Source: Desulfobacterales bacterium (GTDB lineage: Bacteria; Desulfobacterota; Desulfobacteria; Desulfobacterales; JAEINQ01). Taken from it: a DNA stretch of 64,000 bases. Each line of letters starts with the position of its first letter. The first letter of the stretch is position 1. The position numbers were made by a program, and so were the translations under genes. The stretch covers positions 62,001 through 126,000 of the forward strand of contig JAEINQ010000006.1 of the NCBI GenBank assembly GCA_016342285.1, read 5' to 3'. Shown in pieces: positions 26,424 to 34,980 of the stretch. The notes under the pieces were generated by a model that saw nothing but the letters and a program-made list of their open reading frames with translations, did not search any database and was not told the origin of the DNA.

Positions 26424-26515
26424 TAGAATGGTGTTAAGTTTTAAGTATTCGGTTTTAAGAAGCAGCCACACAGGGGCTTTTCTTAACACTTAAAACTTAA
26501 CACATAAAACTTAGC
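26424..26515. repeat. Palindromic period-7 element P6
   Basis: The left arm GTGTTAAGTTTTAAGTATTC faces the right arm built of heptamers TTAACAC, TTAAAAC, TTAACAC, ATAAAAC around a spacer of about 20 bp. It lies between the aminopeptidase and the transglutaminase-like gene. Confidence 0.75.
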
Positions 26516-26580
26516 TACAACATATGGCACCATAAAAGCTCGGACATACCACATGTGGTAGGGATGGCCCCAATCCCCCA

Positions 26581-27468
26581 TCATAGGTCATAGGGCGTCA
26601 GGCTCTCGTATCCGCCCTCTGTCACCAGGATGGTCTGCTCGAACTGGGCCGACAGGGAGCCGTCCACGGTCACCGCGGTCCACTGGTTTTCCAGGATGCG
26701 TAGATGGCGCTTCCCCAGGTTGATCATGGGCTCGATGGTAAAGACCATGCCGGGAACCAGGGGAACCCCGTCCCCTTTACGGCCGTAGTGAAGAATTTGG
26801 GGCGCTTCGTGGAAATCGAAACCAACACCGTGGCCGACAAACTCTCGGACCACGGAGCATTGATTGGTTTCGGCATAGCGCTGAATGGCCCAACCGATAT
26901 CCCCCGTGGTATTTCCCGGTTTCACCATGTCCATACCCAGCCGGAGGCACTCCCTGGCAACGTCCACAATTTTTCGGGCATCGGGGCCCGGGGATCCCAT
27001 GAAAAAGGTTTTGTTGGCGTCGGCATAGTAACCGTCGAGAATTGGCGTCACATCCACGTTAACGATATCGCCTTCGGCGATGACACGGCCATCGGGAATA
27101 CCGTGGCAGATCTCTTCGTTGAGCGACACGCAGACGCTCTTGGGAAAGCCTCGATAGTTGAGCGGCGCCGGCACAGCCCCGTTACGAATGGTAAATTCGT
27201 GAACCAGGGCGTTGATCTCATCGGTGGTCATGCCGATCCGCAGGCGAGCCTCGACCATGTCCAGGGTCTCGACGGTGAGCCGCCCGGCCCGTCGAATCCC
27301 CTCGATATCCTTGGCGGCTTTTAGCCGGATATTGTATTTGCGGGCATATCGGGTCTTGAGGTCTTCAACGGCCCGCTCCGGGCTGCCGTAACAGCAGTGC
27401 TTGTATTTGCGCCCGCTCCCGCAAGGGCAGGGATCGTTTCGACCCGGCTTGTCTTTTCTGATTTTCAT
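26581..27468 (-). CDS. map: Type I methionine aminopeptidase with SEC-C zinc motif
   Basis: The enzyme removes initiator methionine from nascent proteins. The N-terminus has a SEC-C-type zinc motif (NDPCPCGSGRKYKHCC), as in MetAP-c/SEC-C forms that may dock at the ribosome. The M24 metallopeptidase core shows the five metal ligands in NVDVTPILDGYYADANK (two Asp), GHGVGFDFHEAP (His), FTIEPM (Glu) and SAQFEQTIL (Glu). The track starts at a GTG; the ATG at 27468 (MKIRKDKPGRND) with AAAAGGAAATCG upstream is preferred, giving 295 residues. No secY or adk is adjacent, so this looks like a second or stand-alone map gene. Confidence 0.94.
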   Translation of the reverse strand: MKIRKDKPGRNDPCPCGSGRKYKHCCYGSPERAVEDLKTRYARKYNIRLKAAKDIEGIRRAGRLTVETLDMVEARLRIGMTTDEINALVHEFTIRNGAVPAPLNYRGFPKSVCVSLNEEICHGIPDGRVIAEGDIVNVDVTPILDGYYADANKTFFMGSPGPDARKIVDVARECLRLGMDMVKPGNTTGDIGWAIQRYAETNQCSVVREFVGHGVGFDFHEAPQILHYGRKGDGVPLVPGMVFTIEPMINLGKRHLRILENQWTAVTVDGSLSAQFEQTILVTEGGYESLTPYDL

Positions 27469-27573
27469 CGATTTCCTTTTGGGTTCATCCACCTAAACTG
27501 AGCGCTCAACTCAGGATCCAATATCAGGACCCGCAAAAAGCCCGCCGCGCCTGAGGATTCCCCGCAGGCGCCA

Positions 27574-27790
27574 GCATTGTAAAGAATCCACGCCCAGAGG
27601 ACGTGGCCTTGGGCTGCCCCTGAAAGGAGCTGGGATACTGGCCCCAGATAAGTGTAAAGTGACTAAAGTGAGTCCCGCCAAGGCGGCCTCGGCATAGCCA
27701 ATTGACTCTGACCATGCCCTGAGGGCATGGATTCCCGGAACGAATTAAAAGCGCCCAAAATTTAACAGATTTGGCTTTGGTGTCAAGGTG
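27574..27790. repeat. R3 element, copy at 27.6 kb
   Basis: It starts GTAAAGAATCCACGCCCAGA and continues GGACGTGGCC, a GTGACTAAAGTGAG segment and CCAATTGACTCTGACCATGC. These same blocks, in the same order, occur at 46.94-47.24 kb. Confidence 0.75.
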
Positions 27791-27819
27791 AAAGCACCGC
27801 CGACCGCCTGCGCTGGCTG

Positions 27820-28734
27820 TCATGGCGACGCATCCTGCCGACGCGCGCTTCGGCCTGGAAAGGCAAAAGCGCCGACATTGGTCAAATAAACACCGCTGCC
27901 CACCAGCACCGCACCCATTAAGAGCGACCAGGTAATCGGTTCATCAAGAAGCCCGTAGGCAAGCAAAATGGCGCTCACCGGGACGAAATTGATGAACAGG
28001 CTCGACTTCATGGGACCGATGCGCTGAATGCCCTGGTAATACCAGACAAAACCGAGCACGGTGCCGAAAAACCCGAGATAGAACAAACTGATCCAGTCCT
28101 TGAGGCTGTAATACCACGCGTCATGAAACAGCCCTTCGGCACAGGCGGGAAAAAAAAGAAGCGCCCCGCCGATCATGGACGAATAGCAGACCGCCGACAG
28201 GGCCGAGAGCCGGTTCATGACGGTCTTTCCCAGAAGCGAATAGGCCACCCAACTGGCCACGCACCCGAAAATGAACAGCTCGCCCGAGCCCAGGCTGCCG
28301 TCGAGCAGGGCTGACAGCCGCCCCCGGGTGATGACGACAATGGCGCCTGAAACCGATACCAGAATACCGCTGATCCGGACGGCGTTGAGCTTCTCCTTGA
28401 AAAGAAGGGCCGAGAGCAGGCTGATGAAAATAGGATTGCAGGCGATGATCAGGGACGCCCGGCCGGCTTCGATGAGATGAAGCCCCTTGAAAAAAAAGAC
28501 GTTGTAGGCAAAAACGCCGGTCAGCCCCAGGGCGACCACCGGCAGGATCTGGCCCCGGCCCAGCCGTGGCAGCCGCCCTTCCATTCGGCGAACAAAGACC
28601 AAAAGAAAGATCGAGGCCACCGTAAAACGCAAAAAGGCGGCCGAATAGGGCCCCACGTCTCCGGCGATGGTCCGGCCGGCAATGAAGGTGCCGCCCCAAA
28701 AGATGGCGGTCAGCAGCAGTTTGAGATAAACCAT
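27820..28734 (-). CDS. EamA/DMT-family transporter
   Basis: About 304 residues with ten hydrophobic helices arranged as two EamA repeats (first with IFWGGTFIAGRTIAG, second with SWVAYSLLGK). Members export metabolites or take up amino acids or drugs across the inner membrane; the substrate is not known. The track's GTG start (28758) is replaced by the ATG at 28734 with AAGGGG in front. It is transcribed away from the MltC-like gene, which starts 143 bp to the right on the plus strand. Confidence 0.9.
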   Translation of the reverse strand: MVYLKLLLTAIFWGGTFIAGRTIAGDVGPYSAAFLRFTVASIFLLVFVRRMEGRLPRLGRGQILPVVALGLTGVFAYNVFFFKGLHLIEAGRASLIIACNPIFISLLSALLFKEKLNAVRISGILVSVSGAIVVITRGRLSALLDGSLGSGELFIFGCVASWVAYSLLGKTVMNRLSALSAVCYSSMIGGALLFFPACAEGLFHDAWYYSLKDWISLFYLGFFGTVLGFVWYYQGIQRIGPMKSSLFINFVPVSAILLAYGLLDEPITWSLLMGAVLVGSGVYLTNVGAFAFPGRSARRQDASP

Positions 28735-28877
28735 GATCCCCTTGCCGAAGGGCGGCACCTATATTAATATGGCGCTTTCACACGTCACCGGTGCCAGGGG
28801 CACTCCCGGTGCCGGTGCCGAAACAGCCCTGGCCTTTAACATGCCCTGAAGGGGTTTGTCCACGTGGAACGGTTGCG

Positions 28878-30071
28878 ATGAAACGCACAAGGTCATTGAA
28901 TCGAATGGTTGCCGCATCTCTGGCCGTCACCTGGCTCCTGGGCTGTTCGGCCTCGGATGCGGTCCGACTCACCCGGGCAGCTGTCACCGGGGACGCAACC
29001 GCGGCCCGGCAGGTGGCCGTGGAAAAAGCGACCCGGTATGCCACCCGCCCCGACACCCTGAAGCGGGATATCGAACGATTCCACAACCAGTTCGCCGCCA
29101 TTATCGAAGCGTTCCGCAAAGGGGTGCGGGGCCGGTGGGGGGACAAAGAGAGTCGGGAACCGGAGCAAAAAAAATATGTCAAGTATACCCAGAACTACCT
29201 GTCCCGCGCTTCAGTGGATTTTGACCGCGGTGTGGTGACCGTGGAGACGCTGGACGGCCAGAACCCGGAAAAGAGCCTGAAGGCCGCCGTGGTGACCACC
29301 CTGCTCACCCCCAATGACCCCCGGGCCGTGGACTTGTATACGGCCGGCACCGTAACGCTGGGAGGGGAACCGTTTCTGCTGGGGGAAGTTCTCGACCATG
29401 AAGGGCAACCGATCCGCTGGACCTGGCGGGCCGAACGGTTTGCCGATCATCTGATCGGCACCCGGATGGAAAGTCGCGCCATCACGGTCGGTGGCAAGGC
29501 ACAGTCAGTTCACGGGGTCAGCCTGGCCATGGTCCGGGACCACCTGACTGTGCGGGCAAAAAAATACCGCACTGCCGTGGACCGTTTCGCCACCCAATAC
29601 AAGGTGAGCCGGAACCTGATCTATGCCATCATGAAGACCGAGAGCGATTTCAATCCCTTTGCCGTTAGCCCGGCGCCGGCCTTTGGGCTCATGCAAATCG
29701 TGCCGGATACCGCCGGCAGCGACGTGAACCGGCTGTTGCACCGTTCCGGCGTTCCAGACCGCAACACCCTGTTCGACCCGGAAGAAAACATCCGCTACGG
29801 CACCGCCTACCTTCACCTGCTCACGGACCGTTACCTGGCCGGCATCGAAAACCCCGTCTCAAGGCAATACTGCGTCATCACCGCCTACAACGCCGGCGCC
29901 GGCAACGTGCTGAAAACTTTCCACCAGGATCGCGAGAAGGCCACATCACGCATCAACGCCCTGGCCCCGCTCACCGTTTTCAACACCCTCCACAAGCGCC
30001 TTCCCGTGGCCGAGGGCCGACGCTACCTGGCCAAGGTGACCGATGCCCAGAAGGCGTTTGTTAATTTTTGA
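28878..30071 (+). CDS. MltC-like membrane-bound lytic murein transglycosylase
   Basis: A lipoprotein with a signal peptide ending in LLGCSAS, so Cys is lipidated. The N-terminal 200 residues correspond to the MltC-specific DUF3393 region, and the C-terminal part is an SLT domain with the catalytic Glu in MKTESDFNPFAVS, followed by AFGLMQIVPDTAG and YCVITAYNAGAGNV. It cleaves peptidoglycan glycan strands between MurNAc and GlcNAc in the periplasm, producing 1,6-anhydro ends. The track start is 29 codons early; the ATG at 28878 precedes MKRTRSLNRMVAASLAV, a proper signal sequence. Monocistronic and the only plus-strand gene between 8.3 and 39.6 kb. Confidence 0.92.
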   Translation: MKRTRSLNRMVAASLAVTWLLGCSASDAVRLTRAAVTGDATAARQVAVEKATRYATRPDTLKRDIERFHNQFAAIIEAFRKGVRGRWGDKESREPEQKKYVKYTQNYLSRASVDFDRGVVTVETLDGQNPEKSLKAAVVTTLLTPNDPRAVDLYTAGTVTLGGEPFLLGEVLDHEGQPIRWTWRAERFADHLIGTRMESRAITVGGKAQSVHGVSLAMVRDHLTVRAKKYRTAVDRFATQYKVSRNLIYAIMKTESDFNPFAVSPAPAFGLMQIVPDTAGSDVNRLLHRSGVPDRNTLFDPEENIRYGTAYLHLLTDRYLAGIENPVSRQYCVITAYNAGAGNVLKTFHQDREKATSRINALAPLTVFNTLHKRLPVAEGRRYLAKVTDAQKAFVNF

Positions 30072-30150
30072 TCATCTCCCGAATCTCAATACCCCCAAAG
30101 CAGCTTAGGGGTCAGGCGAACAGCGAATCACGAAAGGTCCAGCGGCTTAT

Positions 30151-31212
30151 TCAGCCGACCACGGTCTTGACGGTCTCGGTGGAACTCATGGCCCTGACCA
30201 TGGCGCTGTAGCCCATACGAAAGGTCAGAACCGAACCGACGGAAAAGGCGGTGGCGGCATCGGTCACATCGCAGATGGTATAGTTGGAGGTGGCCCCGAT
30301 AACGCGCACGCCGGCTTCAAGGGGGGTCAGATCGTAGGCATCGACGTCAACCATGCCAAAATTCATCAGGACCAGATGGCGGTCTCCGGCATTTTCGAAA
30401 ACCACCTGTCTCCCAAAGGCATCGGTGCCGGTCTGGCCCTCCGGCAGGGACGGTTTGAGACCCGATTCCAGAATTTCGCCGCAAAAGCAAAAGGCATCCT
30501 GATGCAGGCCGTCGATGGCGGTACGGGTGGGCGGCATCTCGCCGACCCAGACGGCCGCACCAATGCGAAGTTGGGTGATGCCGGCCGGCACCCGTCCCTG
30601 GCGGACCAGGTCCAAAAGCATGGTCCCGCTGCCAACGGAAAGCACATCAAGGGCCAGCCCCGTATCGTTTCTCACCCCAAGGGCTGTGGCCACCAGACGC
30701 TCCAGGTCCGCCAGGCCAGCACGATAGCCGCCGTAGCACCCCACGCTGGCCCCCAGGCCGACCAGGCAAACATGGGGGATTTGAGCCACCTCGCGGACCA
30801 TTTCAGATACGGCAACCGGCAGGGCGCCTTCCCGGCGATTGCCCACGTCAATCATGAAAATCAGGTCATGGGTAATTCCCAGCGATCCGGCCGCTTTGCC
30901 AAGCCATCGGGCATGGGCCGGGTGGGAGATCAGGGTGGTATGGGCCGAACGGACTGTTTCCCCAGCCTGTTGGGCGCCGGAAATTTGGACCCGCATCACT
31001 TTTCCGGAGAAGGCCCGGCGCAAGCGGGCCAGATTGGCGGGGCGAACGTCGCCGAGAACCTCGTCGGTATGGACGGTCAGGTCGGAAAGAATCGGATCGT
31101 AGGCCTGACAGCCCTTGGTGATCCAGACCGGCTGGAGGCCCGCCTGTCGGCAAAAGCCGCGGATGGTGGCGAGGTTCTCTCGTATTTTCTCCAGGTGGAC
31201 GAGAACTTCCAT
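30151..31212 (-). CDS. Alanine-racemase-like PLP enzyme (ornithine/Asp racemase group)
   Basis: About 353 residues with the alanine racemase N-terminal fold and the PLP lysine in WITKGCQAYDP near residue 40. Sequence features such as GDVRPANLARLRRAFSGKVM and IDVGNRREGALP match the group that includes ornithine racemases and YhfX, which have a reduced C-terminal domain compared with Alr. It would interconvert D- and L-forms of an amino acid; the substrate is unknown. GGAG lies in front of the ATG at 31212; the track start at 31311 lies inside the repeat. It lies about 310 bp from the sensor-MFS gene. Confidence 0.82.
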   Translation of the reverse strand: MEVLVHLEKIRENLATIRGFCRQAGLQPVWITKGCQAYDPILSDLTVHTDEVLGDVRPANLARLRRAFSGKVMRVQISGAQQAGETVRSAHTTLISHPAHARWLGKAAGSLGITHDLIFMIDVGNRREGALPVAVSEMVREVAQIPHVCLVGLGASVGCYGGYRAGLADLERLVATALGVRNDTGLALDVLSVGSGTMLLDLVRQGRVPAGITQLRIGAAVWVGEMPPTRTAIDGLHQDAFCFCGEILESGLKPSLPEGQTGTDAFGRQVVFENAGDRHLVLMNFGMVDVDAYDLTPLEAGVRVIGATSNYTICDVTDAATAFSVGSVLTFRMGYSAMVRAMSSTETVKTVVG

Positions 31213-31238
31213 AGGTAATCTCCGGCGGGGAAGTGAGG

Positions 31239-31495
31239 CCCCACCCGCTGAGCGGGTGGCCTCAGCCAAGCCCCCCAGAGGGCGGCTCAATATCCAATAC
31301 TCAATTCTCAATGTTCAAGGAAAGTATTCTGCCTCTTTTAGCCTTTTAACAATTGGCAGAGCGTAGCGATTCCACACTTGAGCATTGGACATTGAGCATT
31401 GAAAATTGAAAATTCACTTAGACCTTCTCGCACAGGGGCGGGTGAACTTTTCCAGGTCCACCAATAAAGGTGGTGGCTTAACGACAGCGTTAAAT
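31239..31495. repeat. R2 element, copy 1 (three hairpins and two period-7 arrays)
   Basis: In order: the hairpin CCACCCGCTGAGCGGGTGG (31241-31259), heptamers AATATCC AATACTC AATTCTC AATGTTC, the core AGTATTCTGCC then AATTGGCAGAGCGTAGCGA, inverted heptamers GAGCATT GGACATT GAGCATT GAAAATT, then the hairpin CCACCAATAAAGGTGGTGG. The same order is found at 54.0 kb. It lies just downstream of the sensor-MFS stop codon. Confidence 0.8.
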
Positions 31496-31525
31496 CCTTG
31501 AAGCCGATTCCCTTCGTCGGCGGTT

Positions 31526-34030
31526 TCACCCCATCGAAGCAGACCGGGCCCGCCGCGAGAGGAGAAAAAATAACAAGGTGCCGACGAGGTAAATCATGCC
31601 CAGGCTGCTGATGGCCGATGTCAGCCCCACAGCCGTGATCATACCGCCAACGATAATGGGTCCGTTGATGTTGCCGATCCGTTCCAGGGAGTTGAAGGTG
31701 CCCATGGATTTGCCAACCCCGACGGCCTGAACCGTCGGCGACTCGCTGATGAAAGAAATCCGGGCGCCGTAGCTCATCCCGCCGGAAATACTGAACAGCA
31801 CCAGGATCAGGACGAACATGGGAATGGAGTTGAGGTAGTAGACGCTGAGCAGGGCCAGACCGCCAAGTATGCCGCCGGCCACCACGGGAATGCGCTTGTT
31901 GGCAGCACGGTCCACCCAGCGGCTGATCATGGGGGCCACGTATACCATGCACAAACCGTAGGGCATCATCAACCGCGCGATGTTGCCCTGCCCCACCCCC
32001 AGGTCCGTCAGAAAGAGCGGACTGGCAAAGTAGAGAAACCCCACCAGGCACAGGGAGGACGGAATGGCGCTCAAGAGCAGGCCGCCCATGAAATCAACAC
32101 TGGTAAAGAGCTTGAAGATGCCCGGTCCGGCCTGGCCCGAAACCGCCGTGGCCGGAGCTTCGGATTTCCCGGCATCCCCGGTCTTTCGCAGAAAGATCAG
32201 GACAAAAATCATGGAAATGAAGATCAGGACGCTGCCCACAAAAAAGACGCCCCGAAAACCGATCTTTTCCGCCAACATACCGCCCACGGCGGTGCTGGAA
32301 ATGAACCCGGAGAAAAAACCGGCTTCCAGTCCGGCCACCGCGGCGGAACGCTGACCGATGGGGCTCAGGCTGATGACGACGGTCTGGGTGGACATCAGGG
32401 CCAGGCCGTAGCCGAAACCGACCAGACCGCGGCACAGAATCAGTTCCATGGTGCTCTGGGCCATGCCGCAGGCAACCATGCCCATACCCGTGATCAGGAC
32501 GCCGGTCAGAAACGGGCCCAGCCAGCCGCGCCGGTCCAGCCAGTACCCGCCCAGCACCAGGCTGACGGCCACGGCCAGCATCTCCGCGGAAATGGGAAGC
32601 CCCATGGCAATTTCCCGGGAAAGCCCAAAAAAGCCCGTGAAAAGGGAATTGGCATAGATGGGCAGAAAAGACATGGAGAGCGCCATGGCAAATGCGTAGA
32701 GGAACGCGGCAGTGCGGACCGAACTGCTCACCGGTACCGTTGCGGTGCCGTTGGTTTTCTTCTTGTAATGGCCGATGGTCTGGTCCATGGGCACGGTCGG
32801 GGCATCCCCTGTGGCCAAAATGGCCACCAGAAAAAAGACGAATTCAAAGGCGATAAGAAGGGAAACCACCGCCACGGTGCCCGAGTCCATCACCAGATCG
32901 CGAATGGTCTTGGCGACCACCGCGTCGGAGATGTTCAAATGGATATATCCTTCGGTCGTTTTTCTGCCGGCAACCGGAAGGACAATGCGGTTGGCATCCA
33001 GGTCCGGGTTTCCGGGATCCGGTGCATGGACCTGGAATCGTGATCGGCTCACATCGACATCGGAAGCCACCCGGTAAAGCGGTCCGCCGTTGGCATCGAC
33101 AATGGTCACGTCAGACAGGGCGGGAATGTTGTCCAGGACTTCCTTGAGCAGTCCGTCGATCTTGATGAGTTTGTTGACGGGAATGCCCAGGTTGAGCAGG
33201 TACTGGATGTCCGACTGAAGAAGCCCTCCCAGGGTCCGGCACTTGTCCTGAATGTTGCCGAAATAACGATCCCGGAATTCCTGAACATTGTAATAGGAAA
33301 AACCGATCTGGGAAAGGATCAGCACCAGGGAGGTGAGCAGCAGTGCCCGTGTCTTTAAGGGGATACCGTAAATGCGGCTTTTTTTTCTCTTGGTGGGCAT
33401 AACCACCAGGCCGACGAAAAAGAAGATCACGGCCGAGGCGCCGCTGGCAACGGCCAGGAGTTTGCCGCTGGTGGCGATCATCGCCTTGATCTTATCCTGT
33501 ATCAGGGTCTCGGGCAGGACGATCTCCAGGAATCCCTGAAAGGTCTTGTTCCTGAATCCACCGCCGTACAGGGGGAAAAGGAGCCGGTACTTGTCCTTGA
33601 CCTGCCGGACGGTCTCCTGCTCACCGATGTCCTTTTCCAGGGTCAGGCTGTCCTGCTGGGCCAGGTTCAGGGCATGAAAAGCAAAGAGCGGCGTTCGATC
33701 CTCCGAGCAGATGAAGATTTCCGATATCTCCGGATTGGCGGTCCTGAATTCATTGAGCAGTTTCGGCATGCCGGTAAACTTGGGCAGGGTCTTGCCAAAT
33801 TTAAGCGACCGTTCGATTTTTCGAACGTAATACCGGCCGATGACGCTGTATTCTGACAGCAACGACTTGGAATAGATCTTTTCCAGGGTCAGCACCGACA
33901 GGGCCGCGTTGAGCAGCAGGGCAAAAACAAGGGTGCCGGTGACAAAGATGGTGATCCGAAGAGGGACGGATGCGAGTCGGGACCGGCTACGTGAGGTGTC
34001 GGATAGGGCGCTTGGCGCGGGACGGTTCAT
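31526..34030 (-). CDS. MFS transporter fused to two N-terminal extracytoplasmic sensor-like segments
   Basis: The 834 residues split into three parts. Residues 24-47 and about 190-211 are membrane helices that flank a soluble segment of about 140 residues; helices at about 229-248 and 385-406 flank a second one of about 140. Residues 440-830 are a 12-helix MFS carrier (LGGYWLDRRGWLGPFLTG motif; CRGLVGFGYGLALMSTQ). The paired segments look like Cache-type ligand sensors (for example YNVQEFRDRYFGNIQDKCRTL). Fusion to an MFS is unusual. It could be a ligand-gated carrier, and the neighbouring binding protein could deliver ligand. Function is inference; fold call moderate. Confidence 0.78.
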   Translation of the reverse strand: MNRPAPSALSDTSRSRSRLASVPLRITIFVTGTLVFALLLNAALSVLTLEKIYSKSLLSEYSVIGRYYVRKIERSLKFGKTLPKFTGMPKLLNEFRTANPEISEIFICSEDRTPLFAFHALNLAQQDSLTLEKDIGEQETVRQVKDKYRLLFPLYGGGFRNKTFQGFLEIVLPETLIQDKIKAMIATSGKLLAVASGASAVIFFFVGLVVMPTKRKKSRIYGIPLKTRALLLTSLVLILSQIGFSYYNVQEFRDRYFGNIQDKCRTLGGLLQSDIQYLLNLGIPVNKLIKIDGLLKEVLDNIPALSDVTIVDANGGPLYRVASDVDVSRSRFQVHAPDPGNPDLDANRIVLPVAGRKTTEGYIHLNISDAVVAKTIRDLVMDSGTVAVVSLLIAFEFVFFLVAILATGDAPTVPMDQTIGHYKKKTNGTATVPVSSSVRTAAFLYAFAMALSMSFLPIYANSLFTGFFGLSREIAMGLPISAEMLAVAVSLVLGGYWLDRRGWLGPFLTGVLITGMGMVACGMAQSTMELILCRGLVGFGYGLALMSTQTVVISLSPIGQRSAAVAGLEAGFFSGFISSTAVGGMLAEKIGFRGVFFVGSVLIFISMIFVLIFLRKTGDAGKSEAPATAVSGQAGPGIFKLFTSVDFMGGLLLSAIPSSLCLVGFLYFASPLFLTDLGVGQGNIARLMMPYGLCMVYVAPMISRWVDRAANKRIPVVAGGILGGLALLSVYYLNSIPMFVLILVLFSISGGMSYGARISFISESPTVQAVGVGKSMGTFNSLERIGNINGPIIVGGMITAVGLTSAISSLGMIYLVGTLLFFLLSRRARSASMG

Positions 34031-34087
34031 GGGTGCGAAGGCTATGTGTCCTGTCTATCGGTTCGTATCAGAAGTCCTGTCAACCCG

Positions 34088-34870
34088 TCAGCGCCGGGAA
34101 CAGACGTAAAAATCGAACGGCAACGGTTCCCCATCGAGTCGATCGAGGATTTCGATCTCCTTAAATCCGCACCGGCTCAACTCGGCGGTCAGGTCCTCCC
34201 GATACAGGGCACGGTAAACCATTTGCCGGCAGGCCACGTCCCATCCGCCATCGTTTTCCTTGAGAAAAAAGACGTTGAAACGGACAAGGCCGTTCTCCAG
34301 GTAATCCCATACATCGAAGACGATCACCCGCCGCCCGTCGACCTCATGGAGGTGCCGGGGGTTAAACCGGGTCTTTTGCGCCAGGATCCGCTCAAAGTTG
34401 CGGATACTGATCACACAAATCCCCGATGGTTCGATCCGGCGGGCCATCTGGCCCAGCGCGGCACGGACGTCTTCCGGTGTCAACAGGGCCGGCAGGGAAT
34501 TGTCGCAACTGATGACGGCATCAAAGGTTTTCGACACCGTCTGGTCAAGGTGCCGCAGGTCGGCCTTCGCAAATTCGATATCCAGGTTAAACCGGGCGGC
34601 CTCTTGCCTGGCCCGCTGAACCGATTTCCCGCTGATATCCGTGCCGGTGACCCGGTACCCCAACAGTCCGAGGCCGATGCTCTGGGTGCCGATACCGCAG
34701 GTGCAGTCCAGAACGGTCTGGACGGGACTGCCGGCATAGCGGCGAAAGAGGGCATCGAGTTGCCGCCCCTGGCTTTTCAGATCTTCTTTCCAGTCGCCCA
34801 GCAGCAGATCGTATTCATCGGCGAGCTGGTCGAACAGCGCCTCCTGGTTGACGTTCCCTATATCGGTCAT
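34088..34870 (-). CDS. Class I SAM-dependent methyltransferase (unknown substrate)
   Basis: A Rossmann-fold methyltransferase of 260 residues with motif I VLDCTCGIGTQSIGLGLLG and motif II region VTGTDISGKSV. The sequence FDAVISCDNSLPALL (motif IV) and later LRFNVF-like strands resemble glycine/sarcosine-type or tellurite-class methyltransferases, but the substrate is not resolved. The track start is 14 codons early; the ATG at 34870 (MTDIGNVNQEALFDQLADEYD) has CCGGAAG upstream. It lies between the sensor-MFS gene and the binding-protein gene, both on its strand, with 57- and 110-bp gaps, so co-transcription is plausible. Confidence 0.82.
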   Translation of the reverse strand: MTDIGNVNQEALFDQLADEYDLLLGDWKEDLKSQGRQLDALFRRYAGSPVQTVLDCTCGIGTQSIGLGLLGYRVTGTDISGKSVQRARQEAARFNLDIEFAKADLRHLDQTVSKTFDAVISCDNSLPALLTPEDVRAALGQMARRIEPSGICVISIRNFERILAQKTRFNPRHLHEVDGRRVIVFDVWDYLENGLVRFNVFFLKENDGGWDVACRQMVYRALYREDLTAELSRCGFKEIEILDRLDGEPLPFDFYVCSRR

Positions 34871-34980
34871 AATCTTCCGGAACTTTAGCCGGCTGCTAAA
34901 AAACGATTGCACTCATGACGTTTTTCAACACCCTGTTAGGGGTCACCGTCGCAGGGGCTTGAATCGGCCCTGGGACAGCA